In this document: piece after piece, positions 21,892 to 34,214 of the stretch
How the letters are laid out: each line of letters begins with the position of its first letter
Numbering within the stretch: the first letter of the stretch is position 1
DNA from: Piper betle
Taxonomy: Eukaryota > Streptophyta > Magnoliopsida > Piperales > Piperaceae
Length of the DNA stretch: 64,000 nucleotides
Direction of reading: 5' to 3'
Assembly: GCA_033002965.1 (NCBI GenBank)
Contig: JAURVB010013634.1
Location: 38,310 to 102,309 of the forward strand
Notes under the pieces: generated by a model
Seen by the model: only the letters and a program-made list of their open reading frames with translations
Told to the model about the DNA's origin: nothing
The model's database searches: none
Position numbers and translations under genes: made by a program

Positions 21892-24848
21892 TGTAAAACC
21901 CACGATTCGAGTTAGGGTTTTATATTCAGAACCGGTCGGTTTGACTGTTATTTTGAGTCGAGTCAGTTTCAAAACACATGTACTAAGCCGACACCAGTTG
22001 CATGTATGAGCTATGAGGATCATGCGTACCCAAATATATAATGATAACGTCATGAACACAACAACTTAGAATGAGTTATCAGAATATATGAGAATATGCC
22101 AGTCATTTTTTTATTTTTATATATAGTGGATCGTAGAATTAGTTTTAGGCCGTTTACCGCGATAGGATGCGTTACGGGTAGTTTGGGTGGGTTGTAGTCA
22201 TAAAGCATATCGTTATAATGTTGTGGTGTTTGTTTGATTTTATGGGATTTTTCTCGATTTTTTAGGATTTAATACGACTTAGTTATTATTCTTGACTTGA
22301 CCCGGAGGCGAGTCAAGTCTTATTTACGAGTTTGCCACCAAACACCCCCGACCTTTTCTTCTTCCTCGCCCAAACCCCTGCCTTGACGCCGCCCCTTTAG
22401 CTTGATGTCACCGCTGCCGTCGATGCTGGCCTTCCGCCGATCGTCGCCGACTAGCCCCGCCACGGCATCGGCCTGCCTCCCTGACCAGTTCCGGCCACCA
22501 TTTGGCCGGCGCAATGCTAGATTGCCGCGCCAAGCACCGCTCCCGCGTTGCGCTTCTCTCACAGATCGCACCGCCGGCGACTATTGCCGTAGCAATCCAG
22601 TTGTAGCCTCGACCAACCAGCGACCTTCCCCGACCGAAGCGGAGGCCATCACCGCCCAGGCCGGTTGGATCAAGTCACCCATCGCCACTGGTTCTGTTTT
22701 GCCATTTTTCGGCGAGCTGCTGCCTCCACTGGTCATGTCAACATTGCAGATACGTCAGGCTCGCCGAGCTGGTTCCAATGGTACCCAATATGACCCCTAT
22801 CCAACCAGTAGACGCCGATGGTGGTTGTCGCTGAAAAACTACCGAAAGCTGTCGGAAAACCACTGAAACCTGTTGGAAAATTGCCGGAACTTGCCGGAAA
22901 ACCGGATTCGCTGAAATTCGCCAAATTTTCTGAGGAGTTCATCCAGTCGATCCCGATCGAACATCGGACGCTGTTGAGCGCCGAATTCGAGCTCTGAGAT
23001 GTGCGATGGAACCCAAGCCGTCGCCGATTGCCGATGACGTGAGGTATAATTACCTCTGATTTGATTATTTAAAATTAATGATGATTGTTAGCATAGCATG
23101 CTAGAATTGAGTAGTTGTCATGATGAATGCCAGAATATGAATGAAGTAAAGATGTGTATGATGTGGTTAACAGGTAATGAAAGTTACCTGATATAAGGAA
23201 GTAAAGTAAATTTGAGCATGATAATCGAGTACAACATAGCTTAGGAAATATAATAAAAATTTGTGTTAATAGGATTAGTTAGAATTATTTTTCATATTGA
23301 TTGTTGATTGTGATAGATGATTATTACATTGTGTGTGATGTTCATTGAGTTTGATGCATCATTTAGTTAGTGGGAGTTAGTATTTAGTTTTGATGTGTAG
23401 GTACAAAGTAGGAGCTCGCTGCCTAGGCGCGATGACACGCTTGGAGCTTCTACTAGGTCCGTCTAGGACTCGTCTCTGTTTTACACTCTTTTCTATTGTA
23501 TGTTTATTTTATTATTTGTAGGACGGGTTAAGTGGCGTTTTATTGGATCCCACTTAACTCGGGCTATTTAACAGAATAGTTTTCCGGATTAATAACCGCT
23601 CGAGGATGAGATCCCTTGAGGATGATTTCGTAAACAAGATCCACCACAAGTTGCCTTCGGGCATATTATATAAATCCCTACCTAGCCCTATATATATATA
23701 TATGTAGTTTTCGGGTTTTCAGTGAGATGAGAGATGGAGAAACCAACTGCACGTACCATGAGCGGATGTCGTGACAGTCAAAGCGGGCTCTGGATTAGTG
23801 CCAGCGGACTATTCCACTCTCGAGGGATCCTGACAACTCCTCATTTGAGTTCCTCACACCCAGAGAACGTGGAGGTTTATAAGTACTATTTAGTACAGCG
23901 CATGTCCAGACTTGTGGTTCAAAGAGTGCTAAAGGCGACTGCCTAAGAGTACTCGGCCTTCGTGCTCAAGGCCAGAAGAAATATGGATGTAAGGAGAGGG
24001 CTTAGGATTTGAGACCAGAAAATAAAGTAAGAAAATGTTGAGAGCGGCATCAGTAGCAGCAGATCAGTAGTTCGGGATGCTACCGGGTCTGCAGCCCAGC
24101 GGCTCCTCAGTAGTGCCCTTCAGAGTGTTCACGTGGAGTATATGATGTATTCTTTCATATGAGAGTTTTCTCTCATAGCCAGCTTGTTATAGTTATTTTA
24201 TTTTTCAGACCAGTAACACTTGTTACTGACATGTTTTTATACTATATGTAGGTAATAAACACGAGTTGGAGGAGCCAGCTTGGACGGAGGAGCACTGTTG
24301 TCGGTTGCATACATGTCAGTCGATAAAGTGGTTAATGCTTTATTTATGATGCTATTATATTGTGAATGATGTGAAATGCTAAGACATTATAGGATATGAT
24401 TAAATGCAATGAGACAATGTTATGACATGATGAAAAGCTAAGACATGATGACAAGAGGTGACATGTGATCAAAGTGCCAACAGAGTTGTGGCCCAAGTTC
24501 TATAATGAATATACCGTATATTAGATTATGTGTGATTGAAATTGTTGATATATGTATATATATATATATTGGTATATATTGGTATACAGCAGAGGGGAGA
24601 CTCTATCCGTTTTTTTTAGAATTTTTATTGAGTTTGATCGTAATTGTATTGGTGTGTGCTTGAATTGCATGTCATTCATGTAGTACCATGTTAGGGTTTG
24701 TGCATTCATCAATGCATTGTGAGGTGTATCTTTATCTTAAGATGCCGAGATTGGATCCGCATGAGTTAGGTTTGGGTTAGCTGACCTAACCAGGGCCTGT
24801 AACATGCCGATTCGGTTCACGAGCGTGAACTGGATTTGGGGTGTTACA
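21892..24848 (+). mobile_element. Family A solo LTR (2957 bp) with target duplication
   Basis: The unit starts TGTAAAACCCACGATTCG and ends ATTTGGGGTGTTACA. It is flanked by the perfect 5-bp duplication TAATA (21887-21891 and 24849-24853). No internal direct LTR pair, primer site or pol is present, so it is a solo LTR left by recombination within a full element. Inside are an AT-rich start, a module ending TTACGAGTTTGCCACC (22324-22339), a GC-rich block (22340-23040), and a block with GTAGGAGCTCGCTGCC followed by GGATGAGATCCCTTGAGG that recurs in every family A copy here. The 154-codon frame at 22402-22866 is in the GC-rich block and has no recognisable domain. Confidence 0.93.
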
Positions 24849-25109
24849 TAATACCCTGGCTTACTCATAAAAATCATATATATACCTCGCGTATATACTG
24901 ATAACTCATATTCTACTATATCGTAACTAAAACTATCATCTACATGTCGAGAATACTTAGCCACTATAACATGCTCATACGGCCATCTGGGCCCATACTC
25001 ATAGTCTGAAAACTACTCTCGCTCAAGCTCATTCGAACCAACTCAATAGTGACTCGAACTGAAAAAAACTATAATCGGGTAAAACCATAACCCAAAGTTG
25101 GGGTTTTAA

Positions 25110-25635
25110 AGTAATGTTTGTGAAATTGATATAATGATATGATAAATACAACAAATGTAATGAATAGATGGGTTAAGACCCATTTTACACTGATAATTGT
25201 GATGAGATAATAGATGTGATAGATAAAACAGAAGGATGGGTCAAGACCCAATTCATGTATAATGTCTTAGATATAACTTTAGTAATTAAGAAATGAAAAA
25301 TTTTTTACGTTGTAATGTTTATATATATTTATAAATAAATTATTGTTTTGACAAGTTGGCCCCTTATTGCATTTTTAGTGGAAACTTTGTCCATTTTATT
25401 TTAAAATTTTTATCGATTTTATCATCATTATTTTTTAGTGTGAATTGTTTGTAATGACATTCTCGTAGAATCATGCTAGGTTTCGAGCATTTTATACATG
25501 CATGATGAACTTTGTCCTCGATCTTAAGATGAGTAGTTCTATTTGGGTTAGGTTCGGGTTAGCCGACTTAGTCGGGTGACCCGTAACATTCCAGTGCGGT
25601 CAAAAGTGAGCCGAATTTGGGGTGGTATAGTAACA
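25110..25635 (+). mobile_element. Family A 3'-end LTR fragment and flank
   Basis: The part from about 25260 to 25630 matches the last 250-300 bp of the solo LTR (CATTTTATACATGCATG through GAGCCGAATTTGGGGTG). It ends GGTATAG, where other copies have GTTACA. The preceding 150 bp carry GGATGGGTCAAGACCCA, which recurs inverted near 25665. No gene was seen. Confidence 0.6.
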
Positions 25636-27375
25636 AAGTCATATCATCACAATTACATATTCATAAATTAGGTCTTGACCCATCTACTGATTTTATCTGA
25701 TACACCTATCATATCATTTCAACATTTTTTAGTTACTTCGACATTAAACATCGCACTATAAACTAATACACCTTAATCAATACACAACAATCTAAACATT
25801 TCGTGCAAGTTTTGAGTCTGCCCATAGCAGTCATTGCTCCTCCGTCAAAGCCGACATATCATGCTCCTACTCCTTACATGCATATATATATATAAACATG
25901 TTAGTAACGAGTGTTACTCGACCAAAAATAACTATACAATCTGGCAAATGAGAATAAATTCTCATTTTGAAAAAAACATTTTTATATCTTCTACTGAACT
26001 CTCTGAAGGGCGTCTACTAGGGAGCCATCGGGCTACATACCTAATAGCATCCTAAGCTGATTGGTCTGCTGATGCCACTCTCGGTATTTTCTCATTTTCC
26101 TGTTCTTTTCCATCCCTTGGGACTACCTGTATATCCTAAGCCCTCTCATATCCTCCATATATATCTTAGCCCTGAGTCTAAAAGCCAAGTACTCTCAAGC
26201 AATCACCTTCAGTACCCTTTGAACCACATGTCCATATGTGCATTGTGCTAAACAATTCCTGTAAACCTCCATGTTTCTCCAGGTGTGAGGAAACTCAAAA
26301 TGCAGAGTTTTAATGATCCCTTGAGAATGGAACAACCCTCTCAGTAATCTAGAGCCCCACCCATGGTACGTGCAAGTCGGTTTTGCTGTCTCTCGTCTAA
26401 ACAAAAACTTAATAAAATTATATATATGTCTGAGAAGGGATTTATATAATAGGCATGATGGCAACTTGTGGTGGATTTTGTTTTCGAAATCAAACTCAAG
26501 ATATCTCATCCTTGAGGGTTATTAATCTGAAAAATTATTCGATTAAATAACCTAAGTTAAGTGAGATTTGATAAAACACCACTTGACCCGTTTATAAACA
26601 ATAAATCAAATCATAATAGAAGAGCGATAACCAAGCAACCTCCTACTCTGTACCTATACAATCAAACTAAATGCTAACACCCAAGCTAGTTATATGATGC
26701 ATGAATGGAATGGATGTGTGTAACTATAATCATAATCATATCCTAAGCAATTCAATCACACTACATGCATAAATAACAAAATCATGTAAAACTATCTAAT
26801 AAAATAGATCATCTACGAACATGCATTCATCATCCATTTGAAGTACAATCCATTAACTTAATAGATAACCTTGATCTATATCATGAGTCGATCAGCTCAT
26901 CATTCTTACGTGACAACATAATCCACGGACCTATCAGTGCCCCAATGCTATATGTAAGTTGCTGGATTCCACTCAAATATGTCTAATAATAACTAATTCA
27001 CATCTTACCCTTCAGTCATGCATCCATTATGATGATGATGATGATTATTATTATTTTCTAATAAAGGAAAATCTAGTGTTTCTAATTATATTTCCAACAG
27101 TACTTTAACATAATTTAATTTCGCTTGCATGTATAATTTTCTCAATGCTATTCCTTAACTCATTTGTATGCCATACAACTCATGTTGAATCATATCAGCC
27201 AACTATTGATTAAATTACACCATTTGTAAAATTAATACATAACTTCATATTTTCTCCTAATTTTATGCAAACATAGATCACTTATCATAATTTAATCATG
27301 TTATGGTGCTCATGATCATGAAATGAAAATAACTAAATCAAACCGATAATGTACATACCTAACGCCAGTGCCAAC
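25636..27375 (-). mobile_element. Reverse family A LTR, left part
   Basis: This contains the complement of family A landmarks in order: AGTAACGAGTGTTACTCG (25905), CTCAAGCAATCACCTTCAG (26195), GATCCCTTGAGAATGG (26313), ATCTCATCCTTGAGGG (26500) and the CACTTGACCCGTTTAT region (26580). The element seems to continue after later insertions at 27966-28277 and to end at 34214. The frame at 26195-26509 is LTR sequence, not a gene. Confidence 0.65.
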
Positions 27376-27587
27376 TGTAATGACCCAGCCCAAAGTACAA
27401 CCTCATGGGCCCAAATCATTTCTTCAAAAATGGTTAACCAAGTTGAATTCTTTAGCTTGTTCTTATTTATAAATAGGATCTTACCCTAAGATGTGAGACT
27501 AAGTTGATGGATCTCACAAACCACCAATCTTAGGAAATTTTGTCCTCGAAATTCCTAAGATGTGGGACTAAGTTGAGGAATCTCACA
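27376..27587 (+). repeat. Short (TRIM-like) LTR, forward arm
   Basis: A 212-bp unit starts TGTAATGACCCAGCCC and ends GGAATCTCACA. It is followed four bases later by TGGTATTAGAGCA (27592-27604), a primer-site match. The small size and primer site suit a TRIM/SMART-type non-autonomous LTR element. Within it the phrase AATCTCACA/GATCTCACA occurs twice. Confidence 0.65.
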
Positions 27588-27745
27588 ATGATGGTATTAG
27601 AGCAACCTGGTTCCGTGTTAAAATGTGGGCTAGACTGGGGACGTTAACTAGGCTGCTGGCCACATGCCAAAGAAGGACATGGGCTAGGCTAGCGACAGGC
27701 CAAGTGTAGGAATTTCAAGGATGAAATTTCCTAAGATGAGTGGAT
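27588..27745. other. Spacer between inverted short LTRs
   Basis: 158 bp hold the primer-site-like motif on the left and repeated GGCTAG phrases. No coding capacity was seen. It would form the loop if the flanking arms paired. Confidence 0.5.
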
Positions 27746-27965
27746 TGTGAGATCCCTCAAATTAGTCCTAGATTTTAGGAATTTCGTGGACAAAATTTCC
27801 TAAGATTGGTGGATTGTGAGATCTCTTAACTTAGTCCCACTTCTAATACCTATTGTGGTAAAATCCTGTTTATAAGTAGAATAGATTAAAGATCTTCAAC
27901 TTGGTTAACTACTTTTGAAGAGATGACTTAGGCATATTATATTGTACTTTGGTCCAGTTTGTTAT
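27746..27965 (-). repeat. Short (TRIM-like) LTR, inverted arm
   Basis: This is the reverse complement of the unit at 27376-27587 with moderate divergence: AACTTGGTTAACTACTTTTGAAG pairs with the CTTCAAAAATGGTTAACC side of the forward arm. A roughly 70-bp piece with AATTTCCTAAGAT...GGATTGTGAGAT is duplicated here. Together with the forward arm it forms a long imperfect palindrome. Confidence 0.65.
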
Positions 27966-28277
27966 GCCAACAGTGGCGACACCACAGCTGCTGTCAGTGT
28001 GACTACAAGTTTGGTTGAGGGAGGACTCGGCCAGGTCTTGAACCAGAATGCACGACTAGGCACAAGGAGGTCTGACTAGAGCAATTATGGTCAGCTTGTC
28101 GGCGGCTATGCCATGATGTGGGGTGTTGTTGTGAGGGGGAAAGAATAGGAGGAGGGTCTGATGAGGAATACGATAGTTGGAAGGAGGAAGTCTTGCCACG
28201 ATCATGGCCGGTGGCGCAACCCGCAGCAACAGCGGTGGCACCAACAAAATTGGCTAGGGCTGGGATTGGTCAGTTAG
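27966..28277 (-). mobile_element. GC-rich family A LTR fragment, reverse
   Basis: GC-rich sequence of the same character as 46560-47200 (complement of the family A GC block). It probably continues the reverse LTR interrupted at 27376. The 200-codon frame 28118-28720 crosses from this fragment into the next and is a chance frame. Confidence 0.45.
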
Positions 28278-28671
28278 AATATACGAAAGTATGTAGTATT
28301 TTTCTTTTTTATATATTTGATCGTAGAAATAATTTTAGGCCGAATAATACATTAGGACATGCTATGGGGCAGTTTGGGCAGGTTATTAGTTATAAAGCAT
28401 ATCATTTGGATGTTGTTATGTTTGTTATATTTTATGGGATTTTTCCGTATTTTTCTAGATTTTTTAAGGATTTATTACTAACTAGTTATTATTTTGACTC
28501 GCGTAAGAATCAAGGCAATACTTATTTCCGAGTTTGCCACTGGAGTGTTTCTTCTCCCTCCAAACTCTTAACCCAAATCCCATTGCCACCACCCTCGTCA
28601 CCACCGCCAACACTACAATGCAACCGTTGGATGCCATCCCACCTTGCTGTGTCATTGTCGTGTCACCCTAC
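28278..28671 (+). mobile_element. Family A LTR fragment, forward
   Basis: This matches 22085-22400 of the solo LTR: GATCGTAGAAATAATTTTAGGCC, then GGGATTTTTCCG, then TTATTTCCGAGTTTGCCACTGG, followed by the start of the GC-rich block. It is truncated at both ends. Confidence 0.7.
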
Positions 28672-28751
28672 AACAACCTGGTCCAAAGTGCAACGTAATG
28701 GGCCTAAGTCATTTCTTTAAAATGGTTAACCCAAGTTAAAAATCTATAGTC
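28672..28751 (+). repeat. Fragment of the short TRIM-like LTR
   Basis: GGTCCAAAGTGCAACGTAATGG followed by AAAATGGTTAACCCAAGTT is a third, truncated copy of the unit at 27376. It is joined abruptly to Tekay pol sequence at 28752. Confidence 0.65.
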
Positions 28752-28914
28752 CATTCTGAACAAGAAATGGCAAGGAAATACCCTAGCCTATTTGTGGTAT
28801 AAGATTCTTATTATTGTAATATCATGAACCGATACTTGAGAAATAAAATTAATCATGATTGTCCTGTTGTCATTATAATATTTTGGGGACGAAATATTTC
28901 TAAGTTGGGGAGAT
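28752..28914 (+). pseudogene. 3' internal end of a third Tekay copy
   Basis: GAACAAGAAATGGCAAGGAAATACC starts at about 28757 and is the last codons of the chromodomain. The non-coding tail and the polypurine tract TAAGTTGGGGAGAT follow. Nothing upstream of this is left. Confidence 0.8.
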
Positions 28915-31597
28915 TGTAAAGACTGTGAAAAAGAAAAGAAAATAATATATTCGATGCGGTCCGGGAAGGACCTAACGGGGAGAATTATTATTATTCTCTA
29001 CCCAGTTAATTATTTTATTTTATTATTTACTTTGTTACCCGGTTAAATGAAATGTGGATGTTGGGGTGTTTTCATATACCTTAGCCGTCATTTTCATTTC
29101 ATTTTTTATAAGGGACGCCTTCCTCACCTTAGCTGCCTATTTCTTGTCTTCCTTACTGGTGCTTCTTCCTTGCTTGGGTATCCTTCATATCTCCCTCTTC
29201 TTAATTTTCTTGCATGCATATTCTTTTTAATTGATAATAAGCTTGATAAACACGAGAAATAAAGTCTAAAATCCACAATAAACAACTAAAACTTAACTCG
29301 AAACTGAAATTTGCCATGGCCGACGAGTGCAAGAATTTGGGCAAGGATGGGAGACTGTAAACAAGTTGCAAGGCATTCCCTCACGCCCTGACGACCTCTC
29401 TGGTTGCTGGGTCGAAGGGATGGCTTGCCGTGTCCATGGTTTTGAGTGGTGGCGGAATTACACCCGGTTATGGGTGAAGTTGTAGCGGACAACGCTATGG
29501 GAATTCCAGACATCTATACCTGTTTGCCGGCCAAGGCTCGCGCCGTGCATGCTCACAGCGCTTGGCCTTGATGTTGGGTTGTCGTGTAGGGAGAAGGGGA
29601 ACGTGGCCGGCAGTGCTGCTGGCCGGACGGAGTTCACCTTACAGTCCCAGCGATGCTATTGGCTAGGAGTCACGCGCCTTGGTGCAGAATGGTGCCACCT
29701 TGGATAGCTGTTGTAAAGCATGGACTTTAGGCTTCCAATTGGATTGATGGGGAAGGTTGTAGTAGATGGAGTCGTGATATGGTTTTGGGTTGAAGAAGAA
29801 GATGTCACAGAGTAGTTTTTGGGTGCAAAGAAGAAGGTTGGAGAAGAAGGGACGTTGGGGAAGAAGAAGATGACAGTTTTGTAAATATGGGTTGACTCGA
29901 TACCGACTCGAGTTAAAAAATAATACTAACTCATAATAACTCTTTAACAAATAATCATTTTAATGGGTTATGGGTAAAATTACTAAACTAATTAATTATT
30001 GTACGAAAACACCATGAGTAATAAAAAATAAAGTAATGATAAACGGTCAATAATTAATTGGCGTACTACAAGCGATTAAATTAAATTAGAGGATTATAAG
30101 TAATTAATAAAATAAAGATTTTACCTTTACCATAGTAAATTTAATATTAGGTAAATAAAGTAATTATTTTAATAACGATTCAGTAAGGTAGAAAATAGGT
30201 TATTAAATTATAATCGTGTAAAAATCACAAGCGTCGAACTTAAATAGCATAATGAAAATAAATAAAGTTTGATACTTTATTGAGTTGAATAATTTAAAAT
30301 AATTGTATTAGTAATATGTTTGAATTAGGATAATGCAAATTAATTTAATTAATTTAATCACACGACTTAGTTAATTAAATTACTATTAATAATGATAGCG
30401 ACTAAAAATTATAACCGTAAACTAAATCGTCAAGATCGTGGTTAACTAATTATCATTGCAAAGGAAAATTAAATACTTGTTTATAATTTAATATTTTTTA
30501 TCATTTGTTAAGTATTAATTATGATTTAGATAATTAATTTAAAATGTAAAGTAGGGTTTAAATGATTATATCACATGAATAAATTAATATTTAATATTGT
30601 CAAATTTTAATAGTGATATATATATTAGTCATTTAGTTGCATGTATTTCTATTCAAATAAAATTATACTTATGTATAATTTTATGTTCTCGTTTCAGATT
30701 AGGATCGTTGGTCATAGTTTCAGATTCACTTACGAACTATCCAGGTTCGTATAATTATTTAGATGTTGTATTTTCCCTTCTTGTCAGCCCTGGTCGGCCT
30801 GAGCCCAGATTTGACCACCATGCGCGGGAACGCAATCGAGTTCAAGGAATTGACTCAGCTTGACATGGGGCCGCACCTTTAAAATTTCTATGTGGGAGTC
30901 TTGGTCGACTTGAGTATCTGACCACCATGCACTAGAACGCAACCGGGGTTGACTCAATTTGGCGCCCCCCTCAAAGATTGAATACCTGGCCCCAAGCCGA
31001 AAGGGGTGATTGGGCGCAGTGGTGCAAGTAAGCTCATTATGCACTTGTGATACCGAGAGGGTGAGTCAATGACAAATATCGGTAACTACAAGCCGTGGCC
31101 ACGTAGCGTGTGTGCACATGCATGGGATGGTAGCTGGATAGGGACACCTCCCTCCCAACATATAACGAGCTCGGCATAGGCTCATAACAACTAAAAGTCT
31201 TTTGAAACGATAATAGGGATTATATTGACTTGTTTCATTTAATTATACAGCTTAGTGGCTTTATCACTAATGCGGAATTGCCTCCGTAGGTGGGCAGCTT
31301 TGGACTAAAGAATAGAAGTGTGGTTGGTGCATTTTTTACCAACCTAGGTATGGTGAATTGATGATAAATTGGACTTCCTTTTATTTTTCTTGTGTTATAA
31401 ATGTGGCTATGGGAAACAGTCCGAGACTGTGGGATGGTTATTTTATATATTGTTATATGCTATCAGAATATGATTTCTTTTTATGAGTTATAAACGGCTA
31501 GACTTATTTGTTATATTATGAATCATGTTCTAGATTGTTATTGTTAGATCAATTATATTTTAGGTAACACTTGGTCTGGTTCGGGTGGGTCGTTACA
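28915..31597 (+). mobile_element. Family B (Tekay) LTR, 2683 bp
   Basis: This full-length LTR runs from TGTAAAGACTGTGAAAAAG to GGGTGGGTCGTTACA, colinear with 5455-8198. Unusually it has a polypurine tract on its left and a primer-binding site on its right, so it is both a 3' and a 5' LTR by context. Frames at 29047-29262 and 29286-29513 show no protein features. Confidence 0.88.
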
Positions 31598-31599
31598 CG

Positions 31600-31611
31600 T
31601 GGTATCAGAGC
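31600..31611 (+). other. Primer-binding site after the family B LTR
   Basis: A perfect TGGTATCAGAGC lies two bases after the LTR end, as expected at the start of an internal region. Only a few bases of internal sequence remain before the junction with family A sequence at about 31615. Confidence 0.85.
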
Positions 31612-31614
31612 AAG

Positions 31615-33910
31615 AAATGACCAACCCCAGCCACCGTCTTGCCGCAAAGACGCCAGAATTGCCCCACGAGCTGCGACACTCCCATTGTTGATTCGTCGTT
31701 GTTCGGGCTGCACCACTGCCATCGTGATGCCGACAACTACCACCTCGACCTCCCCGACATTTCCCTCTACCTAGCACCGCCATCGAGGCCGGTCGTGTGC
31801 CCGATTAGAGAGACCGACCACCAGGCTGAACTTAACGTCGTCGCTGGCGATCATCATTGCTGCTATCGTCCTCACCGTCACCACCATTTGATCGAGCTCG
31901 TCAAGCTGGTGCCAACGGTACCTCATACCACCGCCACCATGCCAGGCGCTAGAAAACCACCGGGAAGCTGCCATAAAACTACTGGAATCCGCCAGAAAAC
32001 TATTGAAACTTGCAAGAAAACCAGATTCGCTAGAGTTTGCCGGATCTTCCACTGAGTTCGCATAGTCAAACCTGATCAAACTTTGAATGCTACCGAGCAC
32101 CAAATTTGAGCTCTTGGACACACGATGAAACCCTAACCATTGCTTATTGCTAACAACGTGAGGTATAATTACCTCTAATTTAAATATTTATAATTGATAT
32201 TTCTTAGTCCAACATGCCATGATTGGTGAATTGTGTGTTATAATTATATATATAAATGTAGATTTGATTAAGAATAAAATATGAAATTGTTTGATTGAAT
32301 AGTGTTAAAAATGGAAGCTAAGAAACTAGTTAGGGTAACTAAGTAATGATCATGATCTAATGCAAATTAGCCTTAGAATTGGCATAGGTTGATGTGACTA
32401 TGATTAATGTGTGATGGATGTATGCATGATATAGAATGTATGACTGCATCATGAGCGGGCGTTAGCTTTTAATTTATTTTGTAAGTACAGAGTACGAGCT
32501 CACCGCCTAGGCACGAGGACCCGATCGGAGCTTCTACCAAGTCCGTTTAGGACTTGTTCTCTATTTTATGCTATTCTATTGTGTATTTGATTATCACGTA
32601 CAAGACAAGTTAGGTGGAGTTTTATCGGATCCCATTTAACTCGGGCCATTTAGCAACAGTTTTTGGATTAATAACCCTCGAGGTTGAGATCCCTAGAGTC
32701 AGTTTTCGAAATTAAGATCCACTACAAGTTACCTTTGGGCCTATTGTATGCATCCCAACCCACACCTATATATGTATAGTTTTTACGTTTTTAGTGAGAG
32801 ATGGAACAAGGGTTATTGACGGCCACGTTTCGAGATAGGGCATGTGCTTGCAAAGTAGGCTTTAGAGCTAGGGAGAACCCACTTCATTCCAGAGGGAATC
32901 CTGACAACTCCACCTTTGAGTTCCTCAAACCCGGAGAAGTATGGAGGTTCACGAGTACTACAATGCAACGCATGTCTAGACTTGTGGTTTCAAAGGGTAT
33001 CGAAGGCACATGTTGATAGTACTCAACCCCTGTACTCATGGCCAGGCGTAATATGGAGGATGTAGAGGGAGGAAAGGAATGAAATTGATGCGAAAATTGA
33101 TAGAGAAATGGCCAAAGTATGAGAATGAGAAAGAAAAGGGGGCGTTGTAGATCTAGGTCGATGGCTCCCATATATGCCCTGATGAGTGTTCTACGAGGAA
33201 GATATGGATTTCTATTCAATAGGGGTGTTAGCTTTCCAGTGCCAGATTGATATTAGTTATTTTTTGGACTGGTAACATTCATTTCTGACGATTTTCTATA
33301 TATATGTAGATGAATATGTCGAAAAATGAGAGCTGTTGGGACTGCGAAGGAGCATCACAGAAATTATGCACACATGTACCTGCCGAGTGTATGTAGTGAT
33401 GATGATGTGTATTGAACTGTGTTGATGAATTTGATATGCTATAACTGTGAATCTATTATCAGCATTTTGCATGTAAATGGAAATATAAAGCAAAAAAATG
33501 TGCAAGGTAAATTATGAAGCAAGGACAATTAGAATGTGATGGAAAATGAAATGTTTGGATTATGTTTTGATACCTGTTGATATATTTATATAATGTTTAC
33601 TATTGACAGGGTGGGCCCTATTACACTTTTAGGGGAGACTATTTCTGTTTTTCCATAAAAATTAATTAATTTTTATTTGAATTCCTTGATTGTTGCATTG
33701 TCTTGTTTTTGCTTGCATATCATACCATGCATGTAGGACTACATTAGAACCCAATTGTTCCTATTCATGCATTTCGTGTTTGCACTTCTATCTTAAGACG
33801 CTAAGGGCAGATCCGGGTCGGCTTAACTGAATCTAGTACATTAGCAAACAGTTTGGTCGCCGGTAACATTTTTGGGTAGGTTCATGGGTGAGCCGAAATA
33901 GGGCGTTACA
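31615..33910 (+). mobile_element. Family A LTR lacking its first part
   Basis: This matches the LTR at 62045 from its GC-rich block onward (ATGACCAACCCCAGCCACC against ACGACCAACCCTGGCCACC). It runs through GAGCTCACCGCCTAGGCACG and CGAGGTTGAGATCCC to the end ATAGGGCGTTACA at 33910. The first roughly 130 bp are missing. The frames at 31571-32121 and 32801-33219 lie in the GC block and LTR body and are not conserved proteins. Confidence 0.8.
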
Positions 33911-34214
33911 AGTAATCCTCCCAAAAATAATAAATAACGTTTCCTAACACAATATACGACTTAAATCTATTTATAGGGTCAACTATAAATAAAATAAAAA
34001 GACTTGACATACTCTTATATTCTCTAATAACTCATTTTGCCAGTGTCTTACTGACGTTAACATTATATACTTGGCTATACATGAGCCTCATAACTCATAA
34101 CACACATTTAACCTTGACTCAACACGTGTTTGCTGAAACTAACTCAATTCGAACCGGCGGTAGAATCGACCAATTTACAATTATAAAATGATGACTCAAA
34201 TCACAGGTTTTACA
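33911..34214 (-). mobile_element. Reverse family A LTR, right end
   Basis: The stretch ends CAAATCACAGGTTTTACA, the complement of the family A start. Inside are TTCGAACCGGCGGTAGAATCG and the ATATACTTGGCTATACATGAG-type phrases found at the same place in 47480-47609. It is probably the outer end of the reverse LTR whose left part is at 25636. Confidence 0.7.

Larger units (their letters stand above)
19739..25109 (-). mobile_element. Family C LTR, copy 2, split by a family A solo LTR
   Basis: The sequence from 19741 repeats 18444-19110 with about 85-90% identity by eye (AAACATACTTAAGCAAGTG onwards). An AT-rich stretch and a GC-rich stretch follow (21040-21530). From 21550 it matches 19250-19630 again. 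At 21891 it is broken by the family A solo LTR and resumes at 24849 (ATACCTCGCGTATA at 24886 matches 19625-19640). It ends at about 25109 with the complement of TGTAAAACCCC-like sequence. The frames in the GC-rich part show no recognisable protein. Confidence 0.7.

Noticed and set aside
22402..22866. 154-codon plus-strand frame with proline/arginine-rich product
   Set aside because: It lies in the GC-rich block of a family A solo LTR, has no known domain, and equivalent positions in other copies are not open in the same frame.
28118..28720. 200-codon frame
   Set aside because: It crosses from a reverse family A fragment into a forward family A fragment and on into a TRIM fragment, so it cannot be an evolved protein.
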